Positions 1 to 12,103 are shown, counted from the first letter of the stretch. The stretch: DNA of 64,000 bases from Bryum argenteum (GCA_037043015.1 CM073330.1:14650512-14714511); one strand, 5' to 3'. The notes: generated by a model not told the origin, from the letters alone. A program made the numbers and translations.

Positions 1-130
1 ATTCTTGCAATACCAAGTCGTACGCAGGTCGCATATAGTACGAGGTCGTGCGCAGGTCGCGTACTATGACCAGGTCGTGTGAATAGTGCAATTATTGCAC
101 GCTTAGGTCGTGTACTAAAAAGTAAGTTAA
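1..130. repeat. Edge of a degenerate GC-rich minisatellite
   Basis: The word AGGTCGTGCGCAGGTCGC and variants (CAGGTCGTG, AGGTCGTGTACT) recur about five times in the first 130 bases, mixed with GTAC-rich pieces. It is probably the end of an array that starts outside the window. No coding content is visible. Confidence 0.55.
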
Positions 131-889
131 AAGATAGTGAAGATTGGTCGTGCAATGGTACCAACCTTTTTTGCATATTTCATAACTTGTAATTTAGATA
201 GATTAGGTGCAAACATGGTGCTTATTTGAGAGTTTTAGGTATTTTTCTCTTTGGCTCCGAACGAAAACGAAAACTTTTGAGAGGGCACTGTACCGAACAA
301 TAAGTTTTGTGTAAGAGTGTCGCACTGAATGATACTGTATATTTAGAGAGAGTGGAAGGAGGGGTATGATCATGTACAGTAATGTACAGGTATAGGCGCA
401 GAGGGGAGGAGGGCTGTAGGGGGGCAGTACGCTTATCCATAATGGTGGAAGCAACGCAAAGGCGGCACAAGCGGCTCAGTAGAAAGGCAGCAACCAGAAG
501 CCTCTCACAATCGAGTGTTTGTCAAACCCCCCTGCCTGTGTCCCTCCTCCCCTCTCCAGCTCTACAGCTCCCCAGTCTGTCCGTCTCTCTCTCGCAATCA
601 ATCAAGCAAGCCCCCTTTCGTTTGCCATCGCTGGGCTGGCTCACACACTCCAACTGATCTTCTTCCTCATGCGAAGTTATGACGCTCACTGACCACACCC
701 CCTCGACGTACTCTCGCCACCCTCGGCCGGAATCAACCGCAGCAGCAAAGCTAGCGTACTACTCCTCCTCTCCGTCCGCCTGCCTCTCATAAATGGAACG
801 CCCAAAGGAGGGATCTTTGTCGTAACTGACGCTCACTGTCGTTCACTCTCCCAGTCCACCTCACGAGAAGGGCGGCAAACCTACCTTGA
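131..889. other. Non-coding stretch without a recognisable gene
   Basis: An AT-rich part (131-360) gives way to a C- and T-rich part (510-880). Open frames here show no family resemblance, no domain and no credible start. It may be the far 3' flank of the minus-strand SMR-type gene. Confidence 0.4.
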
Positions 890-1345
890 AAATGCTCTGC
901 TACCCTTCTGAAAATACAAACTCATGAACGACGAGCTTGAAAACAGACCCGCTTGAAAACAAAGCCATGAAGAAGAGCTTGAAAACACACCCGTGAAAGG
1001 CTCGACAAACATGCGAACACACTTATGAACAAGCTTGTAAACACACCTATGAAAGAGCCTGGAAACACACGCATTACAAGCTTGCAAACACACACCATTA
1101 CAAGCATGAGGACACTCCCATTACAAGCTTGATAACACACCTATTACAAGCTTGAAACTAACCCATGAGGAGCTTAGAAACAAACCCATTACAAGCCATG
1201 AAAACAAACCCATTACAAGCCATGAAAACAAACCCATTACAAGCCATGAAAACAAACCCATTGCAAGCCATGAAAACAAACCCATTACAAGCCATGAAAA
1301 CAAACCCATTACAAGCCATGAAAACAAACTCATTGCAAGCCTGCA
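890..1345. repeat. 24-bp minisatellite with a degenerate leader
   Basis: Seven head-to-tail 24-base units run from 1177 to 1344 with the core AACCCATTACAAGCCATG. The first six are almost identical and the last is degenerate. Looser copies (TTACAAGCTTG, AAACACACC) extend left to about 890. Because 24 is a multiple of three, repetitive open frames appear on both strands; these are not taken as genes. The array lies about 550 bases beyond the stop codon of the SMR-type gene. Confidence 0.85.
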
Positions 1346-1892
1346 AGCGAACACATGAAAATAGTGCACATGAGACACTTGTAAAACCGGCACTTTGGCA
1401 ACCAGGCCACCGCTCTGGTCTGAGAGACGAGACAACATGAGAACAAGAAAGATGACGACATAGTGGAAACATGTTGAGGAACAACAACAACAGGAATGGT
1501 AAAGAGACAACATGATGATTGACTTGGGAGATAGTAAAATACATTAAAAAAATAAAAAATCCTGGGTTGCTCGGTGCAAGGGCTAGACCCCAGAGCAGCA
1601 CAACCGCCAAGGAAATGGGCTATAAGAAATCTGCTTGCTTCACTCTTATGTGTCTTCTGCCCTAAACTCAACCATCATGCATTCTCTCAACGCACTATTG
1701 AGAGAACCACTTTTCTGTTGTAGTCATTTCGCTACCAAAATTTTGCCTTTTCCGCCAAGAAAAGTTCGTCGGAGCAATTGTTTACACCTCCATTTACAAA
1801 AAGAAAAAAATAAAAATGCGGAGGAATAAGAAGCCTGTCTGTCTGTCTGTCTGTACAAGGAGGGAGAGAGATCATCGATCATAGACACATCT

Positions 1893-2321
1893 TCAACTGC
1901 TCACTTGAACCTTATGTTGCGACAGGAAATTCTCGAAGTCCGGGGTGTTGAAGAAACTCGTAGGCTGCACGCGGCGCCGGCGCGCCATAGCGCGAGGTTT
2001 CCTCGGCGCGGGCGGGCAAAACGTCACGTCCACGTCGGGAATTCGGTGCTCCTTGCTCTTGGGCGTCTCGCAGCCAACATTACTCGCTGGCTCCTCCGCT
2101 ACCCCCACCACCACCGCCGGGGGCACTTCCTTGCTCGCAGCGCTACAAGAAGGAGGCTCTACAACCAAAGGAGTGGTGCGCACGGGACGTAGAATAGGGA
2201 GACAAACCCAACTATCGAGGCTAAGACGCCGTCTCCCAGATCCCACTACCACTACTTCCTGCTGCTGCTGCTGCGGGGGTTCAACTGTGGGTGCCATAGC
2301 TAGCCTAGAATGCGCGATCAT
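1893..2321 (-). CDS. SMR: SIAMESE/SMR-type cyclin-dependent kinase inhibitor
   Basis: Intronless gene for a 142-residue protein (134 if the second ATG at 2297 is used). The family is plant-specific, binds CDK-cyclin complexes in the nucleus and slows division or promotes endoreduplication. The family motifs are visible in order: TPKSKEHRIP at residues 86-95, CPPAPRKPR at 102-110 followed by a basic run (MARRRR), and the C-terminal FFNTPDFENFL at 123-133. The N-terminal half is low complexity with a five-Gln run. Length matches the family (about 80-150 aa) and lack of introns is usual for it. The open frame continues upstream of 2321 but without an ATG, so 2321 is the first possible start. A CTGT microsatellite at 1835-1854 lies in the probable 3' UTR. 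Confidence 0.85.
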   Translation of the reverse strand: MIAHSRLAMAPTVEPPQQQQQEVVVVGSGRRRLSLDSWVCLPILRPVRTTPLVVEPPSCSAASKEVPPAVVVGVAEEPASNVGCETPKSKEHRIPDVDVTFCPPAPRKPRAMARRRRVQPTSFFNTPDFENFLSQHKVQVSS

Positions 2322-2705
2322 AGAAGAGAGAGAGCACAAAGTGTCGGCGAGTCCTGGAAGCTTGGACAAATGGTGCACACGCTTTCTTCTGTACTACTAC
2401 TGCGATAGAGCAGACTATGTCAACTCCAATGAACTAAAAACCCAACTGCGCGAGGATGAAGATAGTGAACAAGGAGCGATAGAGCGCGCTGTGGGTGGGG
2501 TTCAGAATTTGAGGGCGCGTTCATCCCTTCGGGAGGAAGGAGACGAAGGCGATCGCGGGCCGGGTCGGGTCGGTCCGGGCGCGGGCCGGGTGTGCCGGCG
2601 CGGGTGGTGGCGTACCCGTCAAGGGAAGGGATGGACGCGCCTGCAGTCCTGCCCGCGGGCAGTTCGAGAAATAAACAGCGCCGCCGTGTTATTCAATTTG
2701 GGCTA
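2322..2705 (-). promoter_or_regulatory. GC-rich 5' region of the SMR-type gene
   Basis: The 380 bases upstream of the SMR-type start are GC- and CpG-rich, especially 2510-2690, and end sharply at AT-rich intergenic DNA near 2700. This fits a 5' UTR plus core promoter. I see no clear TATA box, so the call rests on composition and position only. Confidence 0.35.
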
Positions 2706-4311
2706 ATTTAAATTGGTCGCCAGCTGGAAATTAGGAGTGCCTAATAATAATTAGGATTATGTGCATCATGGGGGCTTCACTTTATTTTGAGGAATGAGAA
2801 CATTCTGATATTAGTGAGCTTAATCACTATAAACAGTTGAGAATTTCTATTGTTTTCTGAGGCTAATGATAGTGGGGTGCATAATACCGCTCATGGAAAT
2901 TGCTAATTGGCAATAGACTTGGGGGTCTCGGGTCTGCAAATTGGGAATCTGTCATAGAGAGGATCTCAGTGAAGCAAAAAAAACTTTTAACTTTTTCGAA
3001 GGTGAATGTTCAAATAAAATCATGGTTTTGAAATTTTCATATTTTAAATCCATATATAAAAATATGGGGCTACTCGTTTTGTTTTGTGATCTAATGATAG
3101 TGGGGTGCATGGAAATGCTAATTTTGTTGTACCAAATGGCAATAAATTGTGGGGGCTGGTTTTTATGTATTCAATTGGGTCTGCAACATGGGAATCTGTC
3201 ATAGGGAGGATCTCAATGAGGCAACTCGTTTTGTTGTGATAATATAAATAGTGTGATGATTTAAATTGAATTGGAGCTCGTGGGGTGCCTGATGCCGCGT
3301 TTACATTGGAAATGAGAAGCCTCTGGCCAAACTCCACATGGGCCATGGCCCATACTTGAGAAGTCGATCATTGAGATGTGGAATATCAAGATTTGGGAGG
3401 CCTTGAGAAACGCTATCAAGCGGGTGTAGGTGATAACTACCAACATGATAACTACCCACCCCTAGCATACTAAAAAATTCCTTCTTGAGTTTGATAAGAT
3501 TTCTGCCCTTAATTCAATGGTGGTCAATAGGGATGGTATGAACATCACCTCGAAAGGGAGGCCTCCCCCCTTAGGAGAATTTTTGTGATTTGTGACGATT
3601 GCGGGCACCGTGGCAGAATGATAGTAGAGGAGGAGTTGTGGCAAGAGGCCGAGCAGTTTGACAACTTACCATGCAGGTCACGAGCAGAGGCATGTTGGTG
3701 GCTCAAGATTGCAGCACGTGGTAAGTCGGCTAACGTAGCTTACATGGCTAACGGGAGGCTGGTCCAGATCAAAACCGGCACCAGCAACGGTGCAGGGTTT
3801 GAGGGCCGCAAGGGAGGAGCAAGGCGGAGCTCAGAGCGATGGTTCTACATTGGAGCATCTGTGGAGGAATTGGCATGCGGGGGGGGGGGGGGCAACGGTG
3901 GAAGCCTGACCTCAGGCTAAGTGCAGGAATGCATATAGTAGGGCTTACTTTGTTAAAAGCTGGTCGAAGCATCAATTGTTGGGCTGCGTTAGTCACAACA
4001 TCATGTTGCAGTGGGTTTTGCTACTTAAGGGGTGTCCAAGTGGCACTTCTAGCTTAGGTTGCATCGATGTTTATCGAGTAAATGACAACCCCCTGCCCAC
4101 CGAGTAGTAACCTACTCTAGTCATGTTTGTATTTCTCTCAATTGATTAATACATTAATTGGTTTTTTTTTTTAAAAAAAAATCCATATATTCCCATTAAA
4201 GAATTGAAATTGATTTGATGGTGAGTTTGAGCTTCTTTTGCCAAAATGAAGTTAAATGTGTGCATATATCATGTGTGAGGTTGATATATGTAAACCATCA
4301 AGTTGGGAAAG
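2706..4311. other. Intergenic DNA with a diverged duplication
   Basis: No gene recognised. Two related segments, about 2866-2976 and 3093-3221, share TAGTGGGGTGCAT, GGCAATA and GGGAATCTGTCATAG in the same order. A third weak start (CGTGGGGTGCCTGATGCCGC) is at 3279. They look like an old tandem duplication. A run of 12 or more G sits near 3880. A small open frame at 3585-3920 shows no family resemblance. Confidence 0.45.
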
Positions 4312-4579
4312 TTAACCCCTAAAGATCCTTGATACAAAATTGTCTAAATCATCAAAAAGAACCTTCTTCTACTTCAGGCCCAAAGAAACTCAATCTAAGC
4401 ATTAATTAGAAAATCCAACCGTAAGATCTTGAAGCTAACTTGACCCTTTACTCTAGTGACAAATTTGAACCGTTAATTTTTCTCCAATTTTGAGATTATA
4501 ATGGTCAAAGTTGGCTGAAATTTTTCCCTGCGGAAATTCCAAAAAGCCATTTCGGCTTTCTTGGATCTTTAGGGGTTAA
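4312..4579. mobile_element. Short TTAA-flanked inverted-repeat element, copy 1
   Basis: A 268-base non-coding element with perfect 17-base terminal inverted repeats (TTAACCCCTAAAGATCC at 4312-4328 and its complement at 4563-4579). A related copy lies at 25682-25950, sharing internal words such as CCAACCGTAAGATCT and TATAATGGTCAAAGTTGGCT. Both copies begin and end with TTAA. If TTAA is the target duplication, the ends read CCCCTAAAGATCC, close to the known piggyBac terminus CCCTAGAAAGATA. That assignment is inference; the two-copy family is seen directly. Confidence 0.75.
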
Positions 4580-5213
4580 ATGTTTTTGAAGTTAAATTTT
4601 TTGTAATTTTTTTGTAATTCTTAAAACAATGTATAAGAGAGGAATGCAACCATGAACCAAAGTAGCTGGCTACTTGGCAAGGTTACGCTATGTTGTTGAA
4701 GGAAATAAAACAATAAAGGATCCAGGGTATATGAAATTAGATTTTTGAGAGTGTAGGTTTCTCACTGAACTTGTTTTATTTTTATCGATATTTTAGTTTG
4801 ATATATTATATTTTTTCTGTCCATGGATGTGCATGGACTTATCTATTTCTCATAATATTGAATAAACGGAGAAAAAAGTAAAAAATATCCAATCTAGAAA
4901 TATGGATTGGGTTGCCTTAAAGTTGGGGCTTGACGACTTGCTCCAAAATCTCTTATCACATTATGCAAACTTGTGACCTAAGCTCTTCTTCATATCGTGT
5001 GGGTAAAAACAATTAGAGGATTGATAAATCAAACGTGATTTTGAGAAATTTGTTATTGTTGAATACAACACCAAATAGTTTTGAGTTTACTATAGGAAAT
5101 CCAAGGTGGACATAGATTACTGGTAGGATGAAGGATTTTGAGTTGAAGGCAGTAAGTGTTACATTGTACTCCAACGAATAAAGAGGTGAACTCATATAGC
5201 GACGCGGCTCTTA
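4580..5213. other. AT-rich intergenic DNA
   Basis: No gene, repeat array or element recognised between the TTAA element and the Harbinger transposon. Confidence 0.4.
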
Positions 5214-5742
5214 TAGCCCCTTCGCACCAGGAGTTACGATGTAGGCGGTCAAGTAGTTAGAGCCGTGTTCTGGACAGTTGTATTCACACAGTCTAGCGTT
5301 GATAACCCCCGAACCTAGTCATCAGCCTACCTGTCACCAAAATGTCAACTACTTAACTACGGTTGCATGGAGCTGTTTTGACGGTGGTAGGAAAGAGGTC
5401 TGGAAGGAACTGGAATCCCTTTTATAGTAAAAAAAAAGGAGACAACGCAGTGGTTTGGAGGGGCTTGCGGTCATGGATATTAAGTTGTGAGTGATCTGTC
5501 AGTTTATTCCGGGGAAAATGAACATATTACGCCTAAGTAGTAGGTGCCCGGAGAAGCAACGGGCAAGGCTGCCCGGTTTTAAATTTTCTACGGGAGGCAT
5601 AAAATCTGCCGTACAGTAACATGCTACTCTCTTTTCTAATGTCTGCGCTACTGTAGTGGTCCTACGGTACTGTTCACGCTGCTGTGCTTGGATCTTGTTC
5701 CTTGCTGCACCGGTGAGAGAGGAGGAGTCGTTGCTTATCGCA

Positions 5743-7631
5743 ATGGCCGAGGCGATGGTGAACCTACAAAACAACGGTACACAGCCACAAAGTTAGTTCT
5801 AGCACTTCACGTTTCTTATGAATTCCCTTTACTTCTGTGATACTGTGTTATGTGAAGCCTATGTTGAACAGCTTGTACTATGCATGGTGTGGTATGCGAA
5901 TGCATGATAAGAAATCATAGTGTGAATGGAATGGAGTGAAGAGGGAGGATAGAGCTTCCGTAGCTGTAGGAAGAGTACATCTCTTCACACCCGGAGCCGC
6001 CTTCTTTAGTTCTTCTATGACGTCCACAAGCTCCCTCCTAACCGTCAGAATATCCCTGCACACCCCTCCAAACCCCCTCCAATGCCAAAGTCAGAGACGG
6101 AATAGAAAAGAACATACAAAACAGAAATGATTTGTGTTGTGTTTTCGCAGATAGCACCAGCACTGGAACGCCGCAACCGAGGCGGGTTGCAGGCAGAGGC
6201 TCAAGGAAGGGAGCTGGTAACCTGGAAGAGGGAGGGCCATCAAGCAAGAAGGAGAGGGACCCCAATTGGTCCAAGTCGGAAATATTAGCTCTCATAGAAG
6301 CGAAGAGGCAAGAGTATATCAGTGAGATGACAGTTGAGGATGTCAGGGAGTTGATGTGTCCGGAACTTGGAAAGTGGGGAAAAATAGCAATGATCTTGAA
6401 TTCCAGAAAGGGAGAAGGAGATGTAGAAAGAGACAGGGATGCTTGCAAATACAAGTGGAGCACACTTCTGTCAGACTTCAAAAAAATCTGGGATTTCCAC
6501 TCAAGAACTGGGAGAAATTCAGAAGAGTACTTCTCAGAAACAACTGCGGAGGAGAAGAAGTTGCACAAATTGCCGAAGGCATTTTATGCAGTGGCATATC
6601 GGAATATGGCGGAGTGGCTACGTGATAAGGCCACAATGACTCCCCCCCATGCGCGTGACACCATGGACCCAAATGATTGCAATTACCATGCACCCATACC
6701 GGAAGACCCAATCCAGGACATGGAAATCCAGGACATGGAAATCCAGGACATGGAAATCCAGGACATGGATTACTTCGACTCCATTGGTGATGAGACATCC
6801 CAGCAGGGCCTGGGGGCTCAGGGAAAGCCCATTGACCTCACAGCCGGGGAGTCTCCAGCAGTATCCTCAGCTCGAAGCCAAGGAGGTATGCTCGCAAGCA
6901 GCCCGGGAGGAGGTATGCGTGGTGCTCCGCTGTTGAGTGCCTCAGTAGCCGACATGGCCCGTGGAAGGGGAGAATTCAGAAGCCCAAGGCGCCTCGGAGA
7001 GGAGATAAATCTGAACGCCCCCCCTGTAGTGTTTGCACCGGGGAGCACATCTCAGAAATCAACCTCAGTCTCCGCCCTCCCCGGTGTACCACCATCGCCG
7101 ATCCGATCAGCTCCCGCAGGAACCGTCCCCCCCGTGTCCAGACAGGGCAGACGTGTAGATGAGATTCACGTTTTATCCTCGACCGCTACCTCTGCAGCTG
7201 CAGAGTTTAAAAAAACATTTGGCAGTACAGGACACAGAAAGAAGAGAAGCGCAGAGAGTTCTGCTATTGCGGATGGAGTAACAATGAGTGCGGAGAAAAT
7301 GGTGAAAGTGCTCAGTGACATCAACGAAACTCAGAAGACGACTGAAAGGGAGAAATTGGAGGTGCATAGCAAACAATTTCGGGAGAGCTTGGAATACAAA
7401 CGCAACAGGGACAGATTGACTTTGGAGAACACTCGGATTTCTCAGGAGCACACTCGCCTTGGGTTGCTCAATCAGCAGATGGTGGTACAGGCCATCGCAA
7501 ACCTAGCCTCTGCGATTTCGCGGTCTATACCACCACCCGCCACCCCTCCTAGTGGTCTGCGGTCTACCCCCCCTGCACCACCTGAAGGTGATGCGCTTGC
7601 AGACGAAGGCTCACTAGATCCTCCGGAATGA
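5743..7631 (+). CDS. Harbinger Myb/trihelix-like DNA-binding protein
   Basis: Second protein of the Harbinger element. In known PIF/Harbinger systems this protein binds the transposase and the element ends and helps nuclear import. The long frame from 6151 lacks an early ATG and begins just after a splice acceptor (TTTTCGCAG at 6142-6150). A short first exon, 5743-5776, starting MAEAMVNLQNN and ending at a GT donor, joins it in frame, giving about 504 residues. Residues about 45-160 form the trihelix-like domain (WSKSEILALIEAKR, then KWSTLLSDFKKIWDF). Four copies of the pentapeptide IQDME follow, encoded by a 15-base repeat at 6711-6769. A Pro/Ser-rich middle and a charged predicted coiled coil (about residues 390-470) complete it. 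The first exon is inferred. Confidence 0.7.
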
Positions 7632-8007
7632 GCACCTCCCTGTACCTGCAATATCCGTTTCCAACTGTGAGTCATTACTTTTCCCTACATACAGCCGTCA
7701 ATGCATCATGTAAACAATCATTTAGTGATGCATGGATTGATTTCCCTCTTACCTGCTGCGGACTATGCGTACATCCTCTCGCCCGCCAAGTTCAGCACCA
7801 TCTCTGCACGAAGTGAGTGCAGCAGAATTCAATGTTAGATGTTAGTACTCGATATCTAGATGTTAGTAAGGCCAATGTGGCCTTCAAAAAAAAAAACGTA
7901 ACCTCCTCCATGTCTATGTATACCTACTTATGTGTTGTTGTACTCTGAATAAAACTGAATGAATTGGGAAAAAAATTGCAGCAACTCCTAATGTAGGCAA
8001 AGAATTA

Positions 8008-8282
8008 AGTTTTTGTGTCACTATGATGCAAACTTTGAACAGGCACTTTTGTAAGTTTGTCACATTGTTGAGTTTTTGTGTCACTATGATGCAAACTTTG
8101 AACAGGCACTTTTGTGAGTTTGTCACATTGTTGAGTTTTTGTGTCACAATGATGCAAACTTTGAACAGGCACTTTTGTGAGTTTGTCACATTGTTCAATT
8201 TTTGTGCCACTATGATGCAAACTTTGAACAGACACTTTTGTGTATTTGTCACATTATTGAGTTTTTGTGTTTCTATGATGCT
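8008..8282. repeat. 63-bp tandem repeat inside the Harbinger element
   Basis: About four 63-base units with core CTATGATGCAAACTTTGAAC and GGCACTTTTGTGAGTTTGTC. They lie between the 3' ends of the two convergent transposon genes. The repetitive open frames across them on both strands are by-products of a period divisible by three. Confidence 0.85.
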
Positions 8283-8527
8283 TCATGTCAGTTGCAGATC
8301 AACGAGTAACACCAATTTGGCATGTGAGTAAGTTTGAAACAAAGAAATTGTGCACACGATCATACTGGACAATTAAAATGGGACAAAATGAAATCGGCAC
8401 ATCGGACACTTATTTTGGGACGGAGGGAGTACTTACCTTTTATGTGTTTGTTGTTCGTGTTCTTTGCACACCCGCCCATCCCTCCACTCGTCGCTCCCAC
8501 CTACCGTTCCTAAGAATTTCAGCACCC

Positions 8528-9862
8528 CTACACCCTGTCTTGAACCAAGAAGGCAGTCAACCTCACCCGCTTTTCCATGCCGTGAACCTCGTCCCGTGGC
8601 AGGCCATCTTCTGCAGGCCGCTCCTGGACGGGGTGGTCGTCAACAGCAGGGACCATGCCCTCCCGCTGGAGCATAGCGAGCAGGCGGTCCACCTCATCGG
8701 CTGATTGGCCAAGTAAAAGATTATGGAGTATGCAACAGCAGACTACAACGTCTGGGAGGAACGTGACGTGAAGATCTGAAGCACTATGAAGTTCGCGAAA
8801 GGTTTGTTTGAGTATTCCAAACGCATTCTCAACGACACTGCGTGCCCTTGACAGTTTGCGATTGAAATGAGTTTCCTGGACAGACCTCCGCCCCCCCACG
8901 TTGTCTCGGTAGGGGGTGATTAACCACGGCAGAATTGGATACCCCTTGTCACCCACCAAGTAAGGAACGAACCCTTCCACAGCATCGGCTGGATCAAAAA
9001 GGTTAGTTGTGGTTGCCCTCTGATAAAGCATGGATCTTCTAAGTTGTCGGGCGTCGTTAGTAGACCCAGGCATTCCAACCGAAATGTCAATGAATTTCTT
9101 GTTCCGGTCCACTACAGCTTGACACTGCATAGTAAATCCTCCACTTTTGAAGTAGAAGTAGTCCTCTGGACTTACATTGGGTTTACGAATGTGGAAATGA
9201 GTACCATCAATGGCGCCCACCACCCCCGGGAGCCTTGAGAATTCCTTGAATTGTTCCATAATCACCTGTAGCCGGTTTCCAGTGGGCCATGCCATCTCCT
9301 ATCTGAGTTCATCATTCACAGCTCTCACAACCTCCCGGATTATACCCGACACAGTACTCGTTCCAATAGCAAAGAATTCCGAGCATAGAAGCAAACTCGC
9401 TCCCTGACACAATTTGAACAGAGTGCAGGCTACTCTAACAATCGGGGGAATAGCCAATCTATAGTGTGTGTTCTGTTTTTCAATATGAGGGCGTAGTAGA
9501 TTTGTTAGACTGAACACAGAAGCTTTTGTCATTCTAAAATTCTCGAGCCAACGATTGTCGTCATACTCTTGAAGCACAAACCTAGAGAACCAGGAAGTTG
9601 AGCGGGGTAGAACCCACCACCCAAGCTCCTGATCGACCAAGGTCGTGGCATGTGCGATACGAAAGTCGTGCAATACAGAGGCCACGATATAGTTCATGTT
9701 CACCAGAGTCTCATGCACTTGCCCTACGTTTACAGCAGTTTCCCCTTCATCTGGAGGAATGTCGTCGCTAGGCCTAAACATTGTGTCAACAACGTTTTGA
9801 AGAATCAAAACGAGAGAGGGCAAAAAGTACGCTACATTTCTAGGATCCAGCCTCGGGTCCAT
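8528..9862 (-). pseudogene. PIF/Harbinger DDE transposase, one nonsense codon
   Basis: Minus-strand transposase of the HARBI1-like nuclease family (DDE superfamily endonuclease), which cuts and joins element DNA in the nucleus. The first ATG of the frame is at 9862 (MDPRLDPRNVAYF). The N-terminal part contains a helical region ending SGIIREVVRAVNDELR. A TAG codon at 9299-9301 then interrupts the frame, which resumes without shift at EMAWPTGNRL. The catalytic signatures are intact after it: VGAIDGTHFHI (first Asp), VPYLVGDKGYP (second Asp) and SVVENAFGILKQTFR (Glu), with VGMPGSTNDAR between. Total length of about 444 codons is normal for the family. The retained DDE triad and single disruption suggest recent decay or an element mobilised in trans. 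Confidence 0.85.
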
Positions 9863-10474
9863 AGTAGACCGTGGGAATACAAACGCCGAGTACACTGAAA
9901 ACCCTAATATCCAGTTCTACTCTAAAAGGGAGCACGACAACAACGAAATCCGCAGGTAGGAGATATGTGAGCGCAACGAAAATCTCACAAAGAAAACCCT
10001 GAGAGCTGACATCGTTGCGCTTCAAGTCCGCGGCCAAGAGCTTCCCCGAGCCTTTCTAGCGCGGGGTCGTGACGATCTCCTTACTCCCATGAAACAACGA
10101 CAGAATTCAACGAATTGAAGTGGAATTCTGAAAACCGAAAATAGGAACGTTGCGAAGGAGGGGGGTGGGTTCTTCCGAAGTTGCTGCCCAGGTCCAGCCC
10201 CTGCTGCCCCCCTTGCCCGAAAACTCCACCACGGGCTGTCACATCCAGTTCCACCAAAATCTCGCAATCCGATTCACCCATCATGGTTACTTCATTGTTT
10301 GCTGTCAACATCAGTGCGAACGCACTATTCCATCCCACCCCTGCACTGTAACTATCCCAACCTAAATAACTAGTTCAATATTTATCTAGTCTGAATGCAT
10401 TCGAGGTTTTCTAAGCACACCGGAGGTATACGGTTGTACACAGTAGTTTGCTACCTCCGGGTGGGAAGGGGCTT

Positions 10475-11898
10475 TTAGAGAAGTACATGGGAGTTGATGA
10501 GTTCTTCCCTTTTACACCATCATGTAGTAAACCAAGTCGGAGTCAATAAGTTGTTCCACTTTACTTTACTAACCAAGATAAAGCAAATAAGTAGACTTCT
10601 ATGTTATCCTTTGAACAACCCCATCGAAATAAATGGACATTTTCTATTCATGCCATCTCTTATGCATGCATGCCTAAGATTTTTTTAAGGATGTATATGT
10701 CATACTTTTATCCACCTCTTGCCACCTCAGAGAGCCAAAATATTTTTTCTTGTATTCAAGTAGAGTGAAATTGTCATCCACGCTTTTCGTCTTGTACACA
10801 TATAGAAATCTACTAAGAATGAAGTGTGATATTATTGAGTTAAAATAGGATGAGAAACATACAAATGAACAATGTCCTTACATATATCTTACTATATTGT
10901 TTTTTATTTGCTTTCTTTCATTAACCAATTGATGTATTAATTATCTGAAACGAATACATGCCCAACATATTGCTTACGCTTGGAAGACTAAATTTGTCCA
11001 TTGCGTATCTCAAGTCCAAATAACACTTGATATTCATTATAAATATTCAAGATTATATAGTGGATTTGAAAAACTCTAAATCATGTATTGTTGACAATTT
11101 TAAAACTTGATCCTTTGAAGCATAATCTTAGGGTGGGGTCCAAAAGCTTTCTTGTTGAAAGATTTTTATTGGGGAAAATTTGGTATCACATTTCTAGTGA
11201 TGTCACTATAACTAATAAATTGGAAAGACTCATGGTTCTTGAGGATTTGCATGTGACTGTTTCTACGAACATTAGATATCAACTATACTTTCTGAGTCAA
11301 CTTCCATTTTAAATTTAGGATTTGTAGTAGGAATGTAAGCTCAATCCACGATGTTTTGAAGATATGGCATTTATTATAGTGCAAGTGAACTAAGTAGAGA
11401 CCCTTTTTCTTTTGTAAATTTTGAGGGCAATTTTTATTGTTTTATAGCTAATGTTTGATTCGAGAAACATGTTTGCAAATGTTTTTGGTACACAATTATG
11501 TTTTAGATACATGTGAACAAATTAACAAACATAGATTTTTAGATTGTAATACTTTTGTTGATAGCATATCCACTCTAAAGTGAATAAAATGAAAATTTGT
11601 ATAGTTCATATACTACTTATATATTACAATCTTGCAACTTACAAGGCCTTACAATTTAAATGCACTTGACCTATAGAAGGTTTGTTATTGTTTAAGATTG
11701 TATGGTCAAGATTTAAGGGTTTCTTTATTTTAAAGGTAAGAAGCCATGAGAAAGATTAACCAGCCAATGGGAAGCCTCTAAATTGAGAAGCCCAAAAAAT
11801 CCCACTTTATCTCCAACTTTTAAGGTCCAAGGGACAAGAGGAGGAGGAGGAGATAATGACATGAAGATTACTCTTTCTCTGTAGCAATAAAAACATAC
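10475..11898. other. AT-rich intergenic DNA
   Basis: No gene recognised. Open frames are short and of random composition. Confidence 0.4.
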
Positions 11899-12103
11899 AC
11901 TCATGAGGGCTTCAAAACTAAATTAGGCGTTGAAAACAATTATGAGGGCTTCAAAACTTAAGTTAGGTTCTCATGAACAGTTATGAGGGCTTCAAAACTT
12001 AATTTAGGCTCTAATGAACAGTTATGAGGGCTTCAAAACTTGAGTTAGGCTCTCATGAACACTTACGAGGGCTTTAAAACTTAAGTTAGGCTCTCATGAA
12101 GAG
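11899..12103. repeat. 41-bp tandem repeat, five units
   Basis: Five units at a 41-base period with the core TATGAGGGCTTCAAAACTTA and then TTAGGCTCTCATGAACAG. They start at about 11899, 11940, 11981, 12022 and 12063, and differ at a few positions each. Non-coding. Confidence 0.9.

Larger units (their letters stand above)
5214..10474. mobile_element. PIF/Harbinger DNA transposon, nearly complete
   Basis: A 5.26-kb element holding both genes typical of PIF/Harbinger: a trihelix/Myb-like DNA-binding protein (plus strand) and a DDE transposase (minus strand), convergently arranged. Its ends form imperfect terminal inverted repeats: TAGCCCCTTCGCACC at 5214 and, in reverse complement, AAGCCCCTTCCCACC at 10474, followed on both sides by GGAG and TA. 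The flanks are TTA at 5211-5213 and 10475-10477, the three-base target duplication expected for this superfamily. The transposase frame carries one in-frame stop, so the copy is probably not autonomous although the rest is well preserved. Confidence 0.85.

Noticed and set aside
1177-1344. CRISPR-like look of regular short repeats
   Set aside because: Units are directly adjacent with no unique spacers and the genome is a plant nuclear one.
1152-1670. Open frames on both strands over the 24-bp repeats
   Set aside because: They arise from a period divisible by three and carry only repetitive peptides.
3585-4057. Plus-strand frames with Gly-rich peptides near a G run
   Set aside because: No recognisable family and the sequence is low complexity.
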